The notes: generated from the letters alone by a model not told the origin. A stretch of DNA of 64,000 nt from Rhizobiaceae bacterium (GCA_019635755.1 JAHBYW010000004.1:62001-126000); one strand, 5' to 3'. Counted from the stretch's first letter, positions 20,853 to 32,204 are shown. Program-made: numbers and translations.

Positions 20853-21722
20853 TCAGCGGCTCCCCTTTGCGGTTTCCGCATCCGGCGCCGGCGGATCGGT
20901 GCGATACCAGCCGGTGACGATCGAACGCAGTTCGTTGAGCGGGCCGGCGGCCAGGATCATCAGCATGTGGACGATGAAGAAGCCGAACAGCAGCACCATC
21001 ACGACGAAGTGGATGGTGCGGGCCGTCTGCCGGCCGCCGAACGCATCCGTCAGGAACGGGATGACCGCGTTCATCGAAGGCGACATGGCGAAGCCTGTGA
21101 GGATCATCAGCGGCAGCATGATGAACAGGACAGAGCCGTAGGCGATCTTCTGGAGCGTGTTGTAGTCGCGGGTGTGATGGAACCTAAGCCGGACGTGATC
21201 GAGGATGTCTCGCGGCAGGCCGCGAACGTCGCGGCCGGTCAGCTTCAGGTCGCGCCAGTGGCCGTTGAGCAGGCTGGCGAGAAGCCAGGCGATCATCGTG
21301 ACGCCGAGCGCCCAGGCGAAGAAGAAGTGGACGACGCGCGCGGTGCCGAGATCGTAGTAGGAGGTGATCGTCGCCCACGACGGAAAGGCGATCGCCCGCA
21401 TGCGGCCCTCGGGGCCAGACAGGCCGAGCACGCCGGTTGTGTCGAAGCGGTAGCCGAGGATGTCGGTGAAGCCGCGGTCGCCGGCCACCGTGCGCTCGGC
21501 GCCGATCTCGAACACGGTGTTGTCGTAATGGAAGCCGGATTCCTTGCCGATGTAGAGCTGTGGCCGGGCGTTGAAGATCTGCAGACCGGAGAGCAGCAGG
21601 AAGAACAGGCTGGCCGCCCAGAGCCAGTGCGTCAGGCGTGTCCACGCGAACTGGCGGTAGATGAGCGGGCCGCGCGCGGGCGCGCCTTTGCTTGCCGCCT
21701 CGCTCTCCGCCTGCCCACCCAT
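20853..21722 (-). CDS. Cytochrome b/b561-type membrane electron-transfer subunit
   Basis: This 289-aa integral membrane protein has about four to five TM segments and candidate heme-ligand histidines in WTRLTHWLWAASLFF (about residue 32), ARVVHFFFAWALG and RTIHFVVMVLLFGFFIVHML. It resembles the cytochrome b subunits of thiosulfate reductase, formate dehydrogenase and Ni,Fe-hydrogenase. A periplasmic loop (YIGKESGFHYDNTVFEIG) separates TM1 and TM2. It precedes the molybdenum enzyme by 1 nt and should pass electrons between the quinone pool and that enzyme. It is not the short six-TM MsrQ type. Confidence 0.87.
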   Translation of the reverse strand: MGGQAESEAASKGAPARGPLIYRQFAWTRLTHWLWAASLFFLLLSGLQIFNARPQLYIGKESGFHYDNTVFEIGAERTVAGDRGFTDILGYRFDTTGVLGLSGPEGRMRAIAFPSWATITSYYDLGTARVVHFFFAWALGVTMIAWLLASLLNGHWRDLKLTGRDVRGLPRDILDHVRLRFHHTRDYNTLQKIAYGSVLFIMLPLMILTGFAMSPSMNAVIPFLTDAFGGRQTARTIHFVVMVLLFGFFIVHMLMILAAGPLNELRSIVTGWYRTDPPAPDAETAKGSR

Positions 21723-21782
21723 GGCGTCCTCCCGCGTGTGATGCCGCGAAGAGATACGGAGGGCGGCCCGATTTTGTTTCGC

Positions 21783-22184
21783 CTACCGGGCTTCGACCAG
21801 CACGGTCTCCACGCCGAGCTTGTGGGAAAGTGCGGCCAGCCGACGATCGGCGGTGGCGAAGGATTCGCTGCGTTCGAGCGCCAAAGCGAGGTATAGACAA
21901 TCGTAGACGATGTGGTTTTCTTGCAAGGCGATGTCCCACGCGGCGGGCAAATATTCGTCAATTCCTATCCATACCGGAATGTAAATGGAGACGCGTTCGA
22001 GCGCTGTGCGCGGCAGATCGGGCGTCACGATACCTGCCCGCATGTATTTCTGTAGTGTCCTTGCCATCTCCCATCGTGCCAAGGTCGGTGCCGAAAGGTC
22101 CTGCCGGGCGAGCAAGTCCCGGGCAGCCGGGCTCATCGGCGTATCGACGAACCAGTAGGTAGCGACATTGGCGTCAACGATCAT
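21783..22184 (-). CDS. PIN-domain toxin (VapC/FitB family)
   Basis: This 133-aa PIN-domain ribonuclease is the expected toxin of a type II module. The acidic active-site set is visible: Asp in MIVDANVATYW (residue 4), Glu in LARWEMARTL (near 39), Asp in IVYDCLYLALAL (near 95) and Asp in SFATADRRLAAL (near 113). The start overlaps the end of the antitoxin gene by 11 bp, typical of coupled TA pairs. All catalytic positions are present, so it is probably active. Confidence 0.88.
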   Translation of the reverse strand: MIVDANVATYWFVDTPMSPAARDLLARQDLSAPTLARWEMARTLQKYMRAGIVTPDLPRTALERVSIYIPVWIGIDEYLPAAWDIALQENHIVYDCLYLALALERSESFATADRRLAALSHKLGVETVLVEAR

Positions 22185-22443
22185 GAGTAGCGGGGCCCGC
22201 CCCGTATTCTTCCAGCTCCCCCCGCAGTTCAGCTTCGATCCGCAGCATCGTTTCCATGTCGATCGGTTTCGACATCGCCCTGATCCGGTCCGACTCTGCG
22301 ATAATCTCCTCGCGTGACGGTCTCGCCTTGTCGGCGAGCGCCTCGCGGGCAAGCTGTACGGCCGACTTGCCTTCCCGCTTGGCGCGGGTCTTGAGACGCT
22401 CGAACACGTCCTCGGGGATGTTGCGGACGACCATGCTGGCCAT
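22174..22443 (-). CDS. FitA/VapB-like antitoxin (ribbon-helix-helix)
   Basis: This 89-aa antitoxin begins MASMVVRNIPEDVFERLKTR, the ribbon-helix-helix lead of the FitA/StbC family, followed by AKREGKSAVQLAREALADKA. The C-terminal half (MRIEAELRGELEEYG-like, here MLRIEAELRGELEEYG) is the toxin-neutralising part. It precedes and overlaps the PIN toxin gene. A four-copy palindrome array (22444-22488) covers its ribosome site and start region, which fits autoregulation of the operon by the TA complex. Confidence 0.88.
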   Translation of the reverse strand: MASMVVRNIPEDVFERLKTRAKREGKSAVQLAREALADKARPSREEIIAESDRIRAMSKPIDMETMLRIEAELRGELEEYGAGPATHDR

Positions 22444-22488
22444 GATATCACCTGTTGATATCGGAGAGCGATATCAGGGTACGATATC
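22444..22488. promoter_or_regulatory. Putative antitoxin operator: four GATATC palindromes at 13-bp spacing
   Basis: GATATC occurs at 22444, 22457, 22470 and 22483, each separated by exactly seven bases. The array begins one base after the antitoxin start codon and covers its AGGTG ribosome site. Four perfect hexamer palindromes in strict register are far from what chance gives. FitA-type ribbon-helix-helix antitoxins bind inverted repeats in their own promoter, so this is the probable autoregulatory operator. Binding is inferred. Confidence 0.75.
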
Positions 22489-22538
22489 GCGGCCCACTTG
22501 AGAAGCCGGTTGCTCAAGATGCTGGAATTCCTTTGGAA

Positions 22539-23006
22539 TCAGGCTCCCGCCCGCTTCGCGTGGTGGCAGATGCGGTCCAGCGCCTGCAGGAATTCCGACC
22601 GATCACGCGGCGTGAAGGCGGCGTTGTAGCCCTTGCTCTCGCCCGTCTCGCGCAGATGCTTGCCGAGATCGCGCATCGCCACCGCCATGCCGATCGTGTC
22701 CGGCGTGAAGGCGCGGCCCGCCGGCCCCAGCACGTGCGCGCCCGCGGCGACGCAGCGGCTGGCGAGGGGCACGTCGGCGGTGACGACGATGTCGTTCGGT
22801 TTCGCATTTTCCGCGATCCAGTCGTCGGCGGCGTCAAAACCCTTCGACACGACGACGTTGCGGACCATCGGATCGCGCGAGGGCCGCAGGCTGCCGTTGG
22901 AGACAAACGTCACGACGAAGCCGAAGCGGCCGGCGACCCTGACGACCTCGTCCTTGACCGGGCAGGCATCGGCGTCGACGTAGACGTGCGGGGCGTCAGC
23001 GGGCAA
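22539..23006 (-). CDS. UPF0178 family protein (YaiI/YqxD)
   Basis: This 155-aa protein contains the family signatures VYVDADACPVKDEVVRVA (about 7-24), TFVSNGS, DDWIAENAKPNDIVVTADVP and PAGRAFTPDTI. The fold is PIN/NYN-like (DUF188), and function is uncharacterised. I start at TTG 23006, because it is the nearest start before the conserved VDADACP motif; it overlaps the 3' end of the ATPase gene by 11 bp. An upstream ATG frame (to 23096) would read through that gene out of frame and lacks family similarity. Confidence 0.85.
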   Translation of the reverse strand: MPADAPHVYVDADACPVKDEVVRVAGRFGFVVTFVSNGSLRPSRDPMVRNVVVSKGFDAADDWIAENAKPNDIVVTADVPLASRCVAAGAHVLGPAGRAFTPDTIGMAVAMRDLGKHLRETGESKGYNAAFTPRDRSEFLQALDRICHHAKRAGA

Positions 23007-23550
23007 GGTCGATCTCGTCCGCCAGGAAGGCCAGGCGGTCCGCGACGGGCACCAGCGGCAGCTCGACGAGCTCGTAGCCCAGCCCGTCATAGGCATCGAC
23101 GATGCACTCGTAGGTGTGCACCGCCTCGGCCCATTCCTGCCGACGCTCGGCGTCTTGCACGTAGATGTCCCGCCAGGGCGGGGCGACGAAGACCTTGCGG
23201 TTGTACCGAAAAATCTCGGCCGCCCGGTGGAAGTGCTCGGAATCCTCGATGCCCACCAGCCTAGTGTAGCCGACCAGATCCGCGACGCCGCGGTCGAACA
23301 GGGTCACCCGGCCCGTCGCGGCATGCGCCTGGTGATTCTGCATGTCGCGGTCCAGCATGAGCTCGGCATAGGTCGCGCTGTCGACGTGATGAAGGGCGCG
23401 TCCGCCGATCGCCTCCTGGAAGCGGAGGATGGCGCGCCCGGACTCTGCGACCGTGGCGTATCCCGCGCGCGCCGCCGCGGCGAGCAGCGTGGTCTTGCCC
23501 GCGCCCGGTCCGCCGGTGACGACGAAAAGCGCCTCGCCGGCAAAGGCCAT
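22996..23550 (-). CDS. AAA_28-type P-loop ATPase/kinase-like protein
   Basis: This 184-aa nucleotide-binding protein has Walker A GGPGAGKTTLLAAAARAG (about 13-30), followed by VAESGRAILRFQEAIGG. A Walker-B-like acidic element occurs in VTLFDRGVADLVGYTRL. It belongs to the small predicted-ATPase family (AAA_28) common in proteobacteria, related to nucleotide kinases; the physiological substrate is unknown. It is co-oriented with and overlaps the UPF0178 gene, suggesting one operon. Confidence 0.82.
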   Translation of the reverse strand: MAFAGEALFVVTGGPGAGKTTLLAAAARAGYATVAESGRAILRFQEAIGGRALHHVDSATYAELMLDRDMQNHQAHAATGRVTLFDRGVADLVGYTRLVGIEDSEHFHRAAEIFRYNRKVFVAPPWRDIYVQDAERRQEWAEAVHTYECIVDAYDGLGYELVELPLVPVADRLAFLADEIDLAR

Positions 23551-23599
23551 TCTTGTCTCTCCGGAAAGGCGCGGCCGGCCGAGCCAGCCGCGGCCGTGA

Positions 23600-24169
23600 T
23601 CAGGACGGCAGCGCGCCGGACTTCTTGGCGACCCAGGTCGCCATGTAGTCCATGAGCCCAGGGTTCAGGCAGTCGTAGGGTTCCAGCCCGAGCTTCTTCA
23701 GCCGGTTGCGGATGCCCTTCATCTTCGCTGGGTCGACGCCGGACTCGATGATGGACGAGACGAACGCCGCGAAGCCGGGCGGCGCCCAGCCGGGCTGCTC
23801 GAAGCGCTCCGGGTGGATGAAGGACAGGCCCTGGAACGGATGCTCGCGCTCGACCGGCCCGTGCATGTGGACGCCGCAGCCGCGGCACGCGTGGCGCTGG
23901 ATCAGCGCCTTCTTGTCCACGACCTTGAGCTTGCTCTTGTTGGCGCTGACAGTGACGTTGGCCGTCGGGACCACGGCGACGACGGAGAACATCGCCCCCT
24001 TCGGCTTCCAGCACTTGGTGCAGCCGCAGGCATGATTGTGCGCGACCTGGCCCTTGATCTCGACGCGCACGGGGTTGGTCACGCAGGCGCACACCAGCGT
24101 GCCGCCTGCGAACCTCGCGCTCTTCTTCGGCAGGCCCTTGTCGATGCTCGGATGCAGAACGTCAGCCAT
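23600..24169 (-). CDS. gfa: S-(hydroxymethyl)glutathione synthase (Gfa family)
   Basis: This 189-aa zinc protein speeds condensation of formaldehyde with glutathione, the first step of GSH-dependent formaldehyde oxidation. The Gfa zinc-cysteine pattern is present: [10 protein letters not shown] near residue 29, [18 protein letters not shown] near 48-65 and [18 protein letters not shown] near 95-112. ATG 24169 has GGAGGGG upstream. It lies 32 bp after the formaldehyde dehydrogenase gene on the same strand, so the two form a detoxification operon. Confidence 0.93.
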   Translation of the reverse strand: MADVLHPSIDKGLPKKSARFAGGTLVCACVTNPVRVEIKGQVAHNHACGCTKCWKPKGAMFSVVAVVPTANVTVSANKSKLKVVDKKALIQRHACRGCGVHMHGPVEREHPFQGLSFIHPERFEQPGWAPPGFAAFVSSIIESGVDPAKMKGIRNRLKKLGLEPYDCLNPGLMDYMATWVAKKSGALPS

Positions 24170-24201
24170 GTTGCCCCTCCTCACGGGACTGATCGCGTCT
24201 C

Positions 24202-25329
24202 CTAGTAGACGACGACGCTTCGGATCGATTTGCCTTGGTGCATCAGGTCGAAGCCGGTGTTGATCTCGTCCAGCGTCAGCCTGTGGGTGATCATCGGGTC
24301 GATCTGGATCTTTCCGGCCATGTACCAGTCGACGATCTTCGGCACGTCGGTGCGGCCGCGCGCGCCGCCGAACGCGGTGCCCTTCCAGACACGGCCGGTG
24401 ACGAGCTGGAACGGACGCGTGGAAATCTCCTGGCCGGCGCCGGCAACGCCGATGACGATGGACTCGCCCCAGCCGCGATGCGCGCATTCCAGCGCCTGGC
24501 GCATGACCTTGACGTTGCCGGTGCAGTCGAACGTGTAGTCGGCGCCGCCGATCTGGTCGGCGCCGCGCTTGGTCAGGTTGACGATATGCGCGACGACATC
24601 GCCCTCGATCTCCTTCGGATTGACGAAGTGCGTCATCCCGAACTTCTCGCCCCAGGCCTTCTTGTCGTTGTTGATATCGACGCCGATGATCATGTCGGCG
24701 CCCGCAAGCTTCAGCCCCTGGATAACGTTCAGACCGATGCCGCCGAGGCCGAAGACGGCGGCCGTGGCGCCCTGACCGACTTTGGCAGTGTTGAACACGG
24801 CGCCGATGCCGGTCGTCACGCCGCAGCCGATGTAGCAGATCGTGTCGAACGGCGCGTCCGGATTGACCTTGGCTAGCGCAATCTCAGGCAGCACCGTGTG
24901 ATTGGCGAAAGTCGAGCAGCCCATGTAGTGGAAGATCTTGTCCTTGCCGATCGAGAAGCGCGAAGTCCCGTCCGGCATCAGGCCCTGGCCCTGGGTGGCG
25001 CGGATCGCCGTGCACAGATTGGTCTTGCGCGACAGGCAGGACGGGCACTGGCGGCATTCGGGCGTGTAGAGCGGGATGACGTGGTCGCCCTTCTTCACAC
25101 TGGTGACGCCCGGTCCGACGTCGACGACGATGCCGGCGCCCTCGTGGCCAAGGATGGCCGGAAAGAGACCTTCCGGATCCGCGCCCGACAGCGTGAACTC
25201 GTCGGTGTGGCAGATCCCCGTCGCCTTGACCTCGATCAGCACCTCGCCCGCCTTCGGCCCGTCGAGATCGACCTCCATGATCTCGAGCGGCTTGCCCGCG
25301 GCGACGGCGACGGCGGCGCGTGTCTTCAT
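24202..25329 (-). CDS. frmA: S-(hydroxymethyl)glutathione dehydrogenase / class III alcohol dehydrogenase
   Basis: It oxidises S-hydroxymethylglutathione to S-formylglutathione with NAD. The 375-aa zinc MDR protein has the catalytic zinc motif [12 protein letters not shown] and [12 protein letters not shown], the structural zinc cysteines in [17 protein letters not shown], the Rossmann loop [14 protein letters not shown], and the class III C-terminal [23 protein letters not shown] 25329 has GGAGGA upstream; the frame extends further but outside the family N-terminus. S-formylglutathione hydrolase is not in the window. Confidence 0.95.
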   Translation of the reverse strand: MKTRAAVAVAAGKPLEIMEVDLDGPKAGEVLIEVKATGICHTDEFTLSGADPEGLFPAILGHEGAGIVVDVGPGVTSVKKGDHVIPLYTPECRQCPSCLSRKTNLCTAIRATQGQGLMPDGTSRFSIGKDKIFHYMGCSTFANHTVLPEIALAKVNPDAPFDTICYIGCGVTTGIGAVFNTAKVGQGATAAVFGLGGIGLNVIQGLKLAGADMIIGVDINNDKKAWGEKFGMTHFVNPKEIEGDVVAHIVNLTKRGADQIGGADYTFDCTGNVKVMRQALECAHRGWGESIVIGVAGAGQEISTRPFQLVTGRVWKGTAFGGARGRTDVPKIVDWYMAGKIQIDPMITHRLTLDEINTGFDLMHQGKSIRSVVVY

Positions 25330-25433
25330 CAGAATCCTCCCAGTTTCGGCCGCCAGTCTAGGGGATCGCGGCGCTGGCCTCAACGCATTCCATTGACAAG
25401 AGGGACGGCTGCGATGCTCAGTCGACGCCATCC

Positions 25434-25865
25434 ATGATCGCGAACCTGGTGCTCGGATCCCTCGTCATCTCGCTCTGTGTGCTGATCCACACGATCGGGC
25501 TGATGGCGCTGACGCGTGCGCTGGGTCGGGTGTCGGGACACCTGCGCATCGGTCATCACCGCAGCCGCATGCTGATCATGGTCTTCATTGTCCTTGGCGT
25601 CTTCGCCGTTCTGACCGTGGAAGTGTGGCTTTGGGCGGGCATGCACTATGCGCTCGGCGTCGTCGACGGCTTCGAGGCGTCGCTCTATTTCTCGCTCGTC
25701 ACCTTTTCGACCGTCGGCTACGGCGACCTCGTGCCATCATCCGGCTGGCGCCTGTTCGCGGCACTCGAGGGCGTGAGCGGATTCCTGCTGATCGGCTGGT
25801 CGACAGCCTACCTGATCGCCGCCGGCGTGCGCGTCGGACCGTTCAAGATCGGCGAGCACTTCTAA
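25434..25865 (+). CDS. Two-TM potassium channel family protein
   Basis: This 143-aa membrane protein carries the potassium selectivity filter in [16 protein letters not shown], with a pore helix ([10 protein letters not shown]) before it and TM helices on both sides. A first N-terminal TM (about 4-26) brings the total to three. It lacks a recognisable C-terminal RCK/TrkA domain. It is divergent from frmA, with 104 bp between. Ion transport is inferred from the intact filter. Confidence 0.88.
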   Translation: MIANLVLGSLVISLCVLIHTIGLMALTRALGRVSGHLRIGHHRSRMLIMVFIVLGVFAVLTVEVWLWAGMHYALGVVDGFEASLYFSLVTFSTVGYGDLVPSSGWRLFAALEGVSGFLLIGWSTAYLIAAGVRVGPFKIGEHF

Positions 25866-25941
25866 TCGATTCGATCCCCGGCGCGCCTTGACCGGCCTCA
25901 TCGCGTCCTTAGAAGGAGGCCATTCGGGACACATCATCGGC

Positions 25942-27950
<2,009 letters not shown>

Positions 27951-27951
<1 letters not shown>

Positions 27952-28625
27952 TGCCGGCCAGGGCACGGCAGGCGGCGCTGCTGTTCGACCTCGACGGCAC
28001 GCTGACGAACCCGTTCGTCGGCATCACGCGCTGCATGCAATATGCGCTGGGGAAGTTGGGACGCCCGGTGCCTGAAGCGGACACGCTGCGCACCCACATC
28101 GGCCCGCCGCTGCAGGTGACCTTCCCGAAGCTGCTCGAGACAGACGACCCCGTGCTGGCCGCCGAATGCCTGCGCCTCTATCGCGAGCGCTATGCCGACG
28201 TCGGCAAATTCGAGAACGAGCTCATCGAGGGGATCGCGGGGACGGTGGCCGCGTTTGCCGCATCAGGTCACTTTCTTTCGGTCGCGACGTCGAAGCTCGA
28301 AAGCTACTCGCAAGAGATCGTCGCCCATTTCGGCCTGTCGCCGCATTTCCAGGCCGTCCACGGGTCCCAGCTCGACGGCAGCCGCGCCGACAAGGGCGAC
28401 CTCGTGCGTCACATCCTCGCTGCCGAAGGGCTCGATCCGTCGCGCACGATCATGATCGGCGACCGGTTGCACGACGTGCAAGGAGCGGCCAGGAACGGCG
28501 TTCGCACGATCGGCGTGCTGTGGGGCTTTGGCGACCGCACCGAGCTCGAGGAGGCCGGCGCCGCGGCGATCGCCGCTGTACCGGCGGAACTCCCGAAGCT
28601 GGCCGAAGCCTTGCTCGCGTCCTGA
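27951..28625 (+). CDS. HAD-family hydrolase (phosphoglycolate phosphatase-like)
   Basis: This 224-aa HAD enzyme has motif I LFDLDGTLTNPF with the nucleophile Asp, motif II in SVATSKLESYSQEI, motif III Lys (RADKGDLVRHIL) and motif IV IMIGDRLHDVQGA with the acidic pair. The cap domain inserted after motif I is the class C1 type. The start shares a base with the pccA stop, indicating coupling. Substrate specificity is not apparent; phosphoglycolate phosphatase (Gph) is one option. Confidence 0.87.
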
Positions 28626-28680
28626 TCGTTCCTGTGGGGTCAGTCGCCGTGCCCTGTCGCACGGGGGGAGCGAATCCCTT

Positions 28681-28707
28681 ATGATCGCCCGATGGCTTCC
28701 GACATGA
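28681..28707 (+). other. Possible 8-codon leader ORF overlapping the dnaE start
   Basis: ATG 28681 opens MIARWLPT and stops at 28705-28707 as ATGA, overlapping the ATG at 28704, the second in-frame start of dnaE. The nearest good ribosome site, GGGGGGAG at 28663-28670, is 10 nt before ATG 28681 and too far from both dnaE starts. Translational coupling through this mini-ORF is therefore plausible but unproved. Confidence 0.35.
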
Positions 28708-31700
28708 CGATACAGGACCCGCTCCGCCGCGAACTGGCGGAGCTGACGGCGCCGCCGCTGCCCGGCTTCATCCATCTGCGCGTGCATTCCGCTTATTCGC
28801 TGCTGGAGGGCGCGCTGCCGCTGTCCAAGATCGTCGACCACGCCGTCGCCGATCGCGTACCGGCCATCGCGGTCGCCGACACCAACAACCTGTTCGGGGC
28901 GCTGGAGTTCGCGCAGAAAGCGGCGAAGGAGGGTATCCAACCGATCGTGGCCTGTCAGGTCGACCTGTCGTTCGCGGACGTCGCGGATACGCCGAAGGGC
29001 GGTCACCGGCGGACCGCACCCGACCTTGCGCCGGTCGTGATCATCGCGGCGGACGAGACGGGCTACGGCAACCTCGTCCGGCTGATCAGCGCGGCCTATC
29101 TGGACTCGCATCCAGGTGACCCGGTGCAGGTGGCCATCGATGCGCTGGCCGCTCACGCAACGGGCATCATCTGCCTCACCGGCGGACCGCGCGGGCCGAT
29201 CGGACGCGCGTTGAAGGAGGACCGGTCGGAGCTTGCCGAGCAGCGGCTGCAGCGGCTGAAGGCGATCTACGGCGACCGGCTCTACGTCGAGCTGGAACGA
29301 CTCGGGAGTTACGACCGCGGTGTGGAAAGCCGGACCGTCGAACTCGCCTACCGGCACGAGCTGCCATTGGTCGCGACCAACGAGGCGTTCTTCCGCACCC
29401 GTGCCGACTTCGAGGCGCATGACGCGCTGATCGCCATCGCCGAGGGTTCGGTGATCGCGGAGGACAAGCGCAGGCGGCTGTCGCCCGACAATCATCTGAA
29501 GAGCCAGGCGGAGATGGCGGCGCTGTTCGCCGACCTGCCCGAGGCGCTGGAAAACACCGTCGAGATCGCGCGGCGCTGCTCATATTTCCCGAAGACCCGC
29601 GCGCCCATCCTGCCGCGCTTCACCCACATCGGCGAAGGCGAGGCGGCCGAGAAGGCCGAGGCAGAGGAATTGCGGCGGCAGGCCCATGAGGGACTCGCCT
29701 GGCGGATCGACACGCTGGGCGTCACGCCCGGATACACGCCGGAGCAGTACCGCGAACGGCTCGATTATGAGCTTGGCGTCATCGAGCGCATGAAGTACCC
29801 GGGCTACTTCCTGATCGTTGCGGACTTCATCAAATGGGCGAAGGCCCGCGACATCCCGGTCGGGCCGGGGCGCGGCTCGGGCGCGGGATCGCTGGTCGCC
29901 TATGCGCTGACGATCACCGACGTCGATCCGCTGCGATTCTCGCTGCTGTTCGAGCGCTTCCTCAATCCCGACCGCGTGTCGATGCCGGACTTCGACATCG
30001 ACTTCTGCCAGGACCGCCGCGACGAAGTGATCCGCTACGTGCAAGAGAAGTACGGCCGCGATCAGGTGGCGCAGATCATCACCTTCGGAACGCTGCAGGC
30101 GCGAGCCGTGCTGCGCGACGTCGGCCGCGTGCTGCAGATGCCCTACGGCCAGGTCGACCGCCTGACGAAGATGGTTCCGCAGAACCCGGCGAACCCGGTG
30201 ACGCTCGCCAAGGCGATCGAGGGCGAGCCGCGCTTCGCGGCGGAGGCCGAGAAAGAGCCGATCGTCAACACGCTGCTGGAGATCGCGCAGAAGCTGGAAG
30301 GCCTCTACCGCCACGCCTCGACGCATGCCGCCGGCATCGTCATCGGCGACCGGCCGCTCTCCGAACTCGTGCCGATGTACCGCGATCCGCGTTCCGACAT
30401 GCCGGTGACGCAGTTCAACATGAAATATGTCGAGCAGGCGGGCCTGGTGAAGTTCGACTTCCTCGGCCTGAAGACGCTGACCGTGCTCGACCGGGCGGTG
30501 AAACTCGTGCGCCGCAAGGGCGTCGACATCGACCTCGCCACCATCCCGCTCGACGATCTGGCTTCGTATCAGATGCTGTCGCGCGGCGAGGTGGTCGGCG
30601 TGTTCCAGGTGGAAAGTGCCGGCATGCGCAAGGCGCTGATCGGGATGAAACCGGACCGCATCGAGGACATCATCGCGCTGGTGGCGCTCTACCGTCCCGG
30701 CCCGATGGAGAACATCCCGACCTACAACGCCCGCAAGAACAAGGAAGAGGAGACGGCGTCGATCCACCCGAAGATCGACCATCTGGTAGCGGAGACGCAG
30801 GGCGTCATCGTCTATCAGGAGCAGGTAATGCAGATCGCGCAGGAACTCGCCGGCTACACGCTGGGCGAAGCCGACCTGCTCAGGCGCGCCATGGGCAAGA
30901 AGATCCGCGCCGAGATGGACAAGCAGCGCGAGCGCTTCGTCACCGGCGCGGTGGAGCGCGGCGTGTCGAAGCCTCAGGCCGATTTCATCTTCGACCTTCT
31001 GGCGAAGTTCGCCGACTACGGCTTCAACAAGAGCCACGCTGCCGCCTATGCGATCGTCTCCTACCAGACCGCCTACATGAAGGCGCACCATCCGGTGGAG
31101 TTCCTGGCGGCGTCGATGACGCTCGACATGGCGAATTCCGACAAGCTGGCGGATTTCCGCCAGGACGCGCTCCGGCTGGGCATCGAGGTCGTGCCGCCCT
31201 CCGTCATGACCTCGTTCCGCGACTTCGAGGTCAGCGCAAACCGGATCTTCTACTCGCTGGCCGCCATCAAGGGCGTCGGCGATGCGGCGGTGGAGCACAT
31301 CGTGGCGAAGCGCGGCGAGAAGCCGTTCGCCAGCCTCGCCGACTTCTGCTCGCGGGTCGATCCGAAGATCGTCGGCAAGCGCGTCTTCGAAAGCCTGATC
31401 GCCGCCGGCGCGCTGGACTGTTTCGGTCACGACCGGGCGGCGATGATGGCCGGCATCGATCGCATGATGGGGCTTGCGTCGCGCTCGCATGACGATGCGT
31501 CGCTCGGCATCACCGACATGTTCGGGGCGCTGTCGCCCGCGCCCGCGCAGGCCTTGCATCTCCCGCAAGCCGAGCCCTGGCTGCCGGCTGACCGCCTGCA
31601 TCGGGAATTCCTGGCCGTCGGCTTCTATCTCTCGGCCCATCCTCTCGACGAGTACCGCGTCGCGCTGGAACGGCTGCGGGTCCAGACCTGGGGCCAGTTC

Positions 31701-32204
31701 TCGGCATCGGTGAAGGGCGGCGCGACGGCTGGCCGGCTTGCGGGTACGGTCACGGCCAAGCAGGAGCGAAAGACCCGCACCGGCAACAAGATGGGCGTCA
31801 TCCAGTTCTCGGACACGACCGGCCAGTACGAAGCCGTGCTGTTCTCGGAAGGACTGGCGCAATACCGCGACATGCTGGAGCCCGGCCGATCGGTGGTGAT
31901 CACCGTGCAGGCCGAGGACCGGCCGGAAGGCGTCAACCTGCGCATCCAGAGCGTCCAGTCGCTCGACGACATGGCGAGCCAGGTTCAGAAGCAGTTGCGC
32001 ATCTTCCTGCGCGATCCCGCGCCGCTGTCGTCATTGACGGCCCGGCTGGGGCAGAAGGGCGACGGACAGGTGTCGATCGTCGTGGTCAAGGAGGCCGGGC
32101 TGGGCGAGGTGGAGATCGCGCTGCCCGACCGCTATCGCATCGACCCGCGGATCGCTTCCGCCATGCGCGCGGTGCCGGGCGTGGTCGAGGTGGAACTGGT
32201 GTAG
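28692..32204 (+). CDS. dnaE: DNA polymerase III subunit alpha (DnaE1)
   Basis: This 1170-aa protein is the replicative polymerase catalytic subunit. It has an N-terminal PHP domain (FIHLRVHSAYSLLEGALPL at 25-43), the C-family polymerase core with the catalytic aspartates in VSMPDFDIDFCQDRRDE, and helix-hairpin-helix and OB-fold (FSASVKGGATAGRLAGTVTA) domains near the C-terminus. The length and the HxHSAYS motif fit DnaE1, not the error-prone DnaE2. Starts at 28692 and 28704 are both possible. Confidence 0.96.
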   Translation: MASDMTIQDPLRRELAELTAPPLPGFIHLRVHSAYSLLEGALPLSKIVDHAVADRVPAIAVADTNNLFGALEFAQKAAKEGIQPIVACQVDLSFADVADTPKGGHRRTAPDLAPVVIIAADETGYGNLVRLISAAYLDSHPGDPVQVAIDALAAHATGIICLTGGPRGPIGRALKEDRSELAEQRLQRLKAIYGDRLYVELERLGSYDRGVESRTVELAYRHELPLVATNEAFFRTRADFEAHDALIAIAEGSVIAEDKRRRLSPDNHLKSQAEMAALFADLPEALENTVEIARRCSYFPKTRAPILPRFTHIGEGEAAEKAEAEELRRQAHEGLAWRIDTLGVTPGYTPEQYRERLDYELGVIERMKYPGYFLIVADFIKWAKARDIPVGPGRGSGAGSLVAYALTITDVDPLRFSLLFERFLNPDRVSMPDFDIDFCQDRRDEVIRYVQEKYGRDQVAQIITFGTLQARAVLRDVGRVLQMPYGQVDRLTKMVPQNPANPVTLAKAIEGEPRFAAEAEKEPIVNTLLEIAQKLEGLYRHASTHAAGIVIGDRPLSELVPMYRDPRSDMPVTQFNMKYVEQAGLVKFDFLGLKTLTVLDRAVKLVRRKGVDIDLATIPLDDLASYQMLSRGEVVGVFQVESAGMRKALIGMKPDRIEDIIALVALYRPGPMENIPTYNARKNKEEETASIHPKIDHLVAETQGVIVYQEQVMQIAQELAGYTLGEADLLRRAMGKKIRAEMDKQRERFVTGAVERGVSKPQADFIFDLLAKFADYGFNKSHAAAYAIVSYQTAYMKAHHPVEFLAASMTLDMANSDKLADFRQDALRLGIEVVPPSVMTSFRDFEVSANRIFYSLAAIKGVGDAAVEHIVAKRGEKPFASLADFCSRVDPKIVGKRVFESLIAAGALDCFGHDRAAMMAGIDRMMGLASRSHDDASLGITDMFGALSPAPAQALHLPQAEPWLPADRLHREFLAVGFYLSAHPLDEYRVALERLRVQTWGQFSASVKGGATAGRLAGTVTAKQERKTRTGNKMGVIQFSDTTGQYEAVLFSEGLAQYRDMLEPGRSVVITVQAEDRPEGVNLRIQSVQSLDDMASQVQKQLRIFLRDPAPLSSLTARLGQKGDGQVSIVVVKEAGLGEVEIALPDRYRIDPRIASAMRAVPGVVEVELV

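Noticed and set aside
29580-31862. A 760-codon minus-strand frame inside dnaE
   Set aside because: Antisense shadow of a confirmed gene; composition is His/Arg-rich with no recognisable domain.
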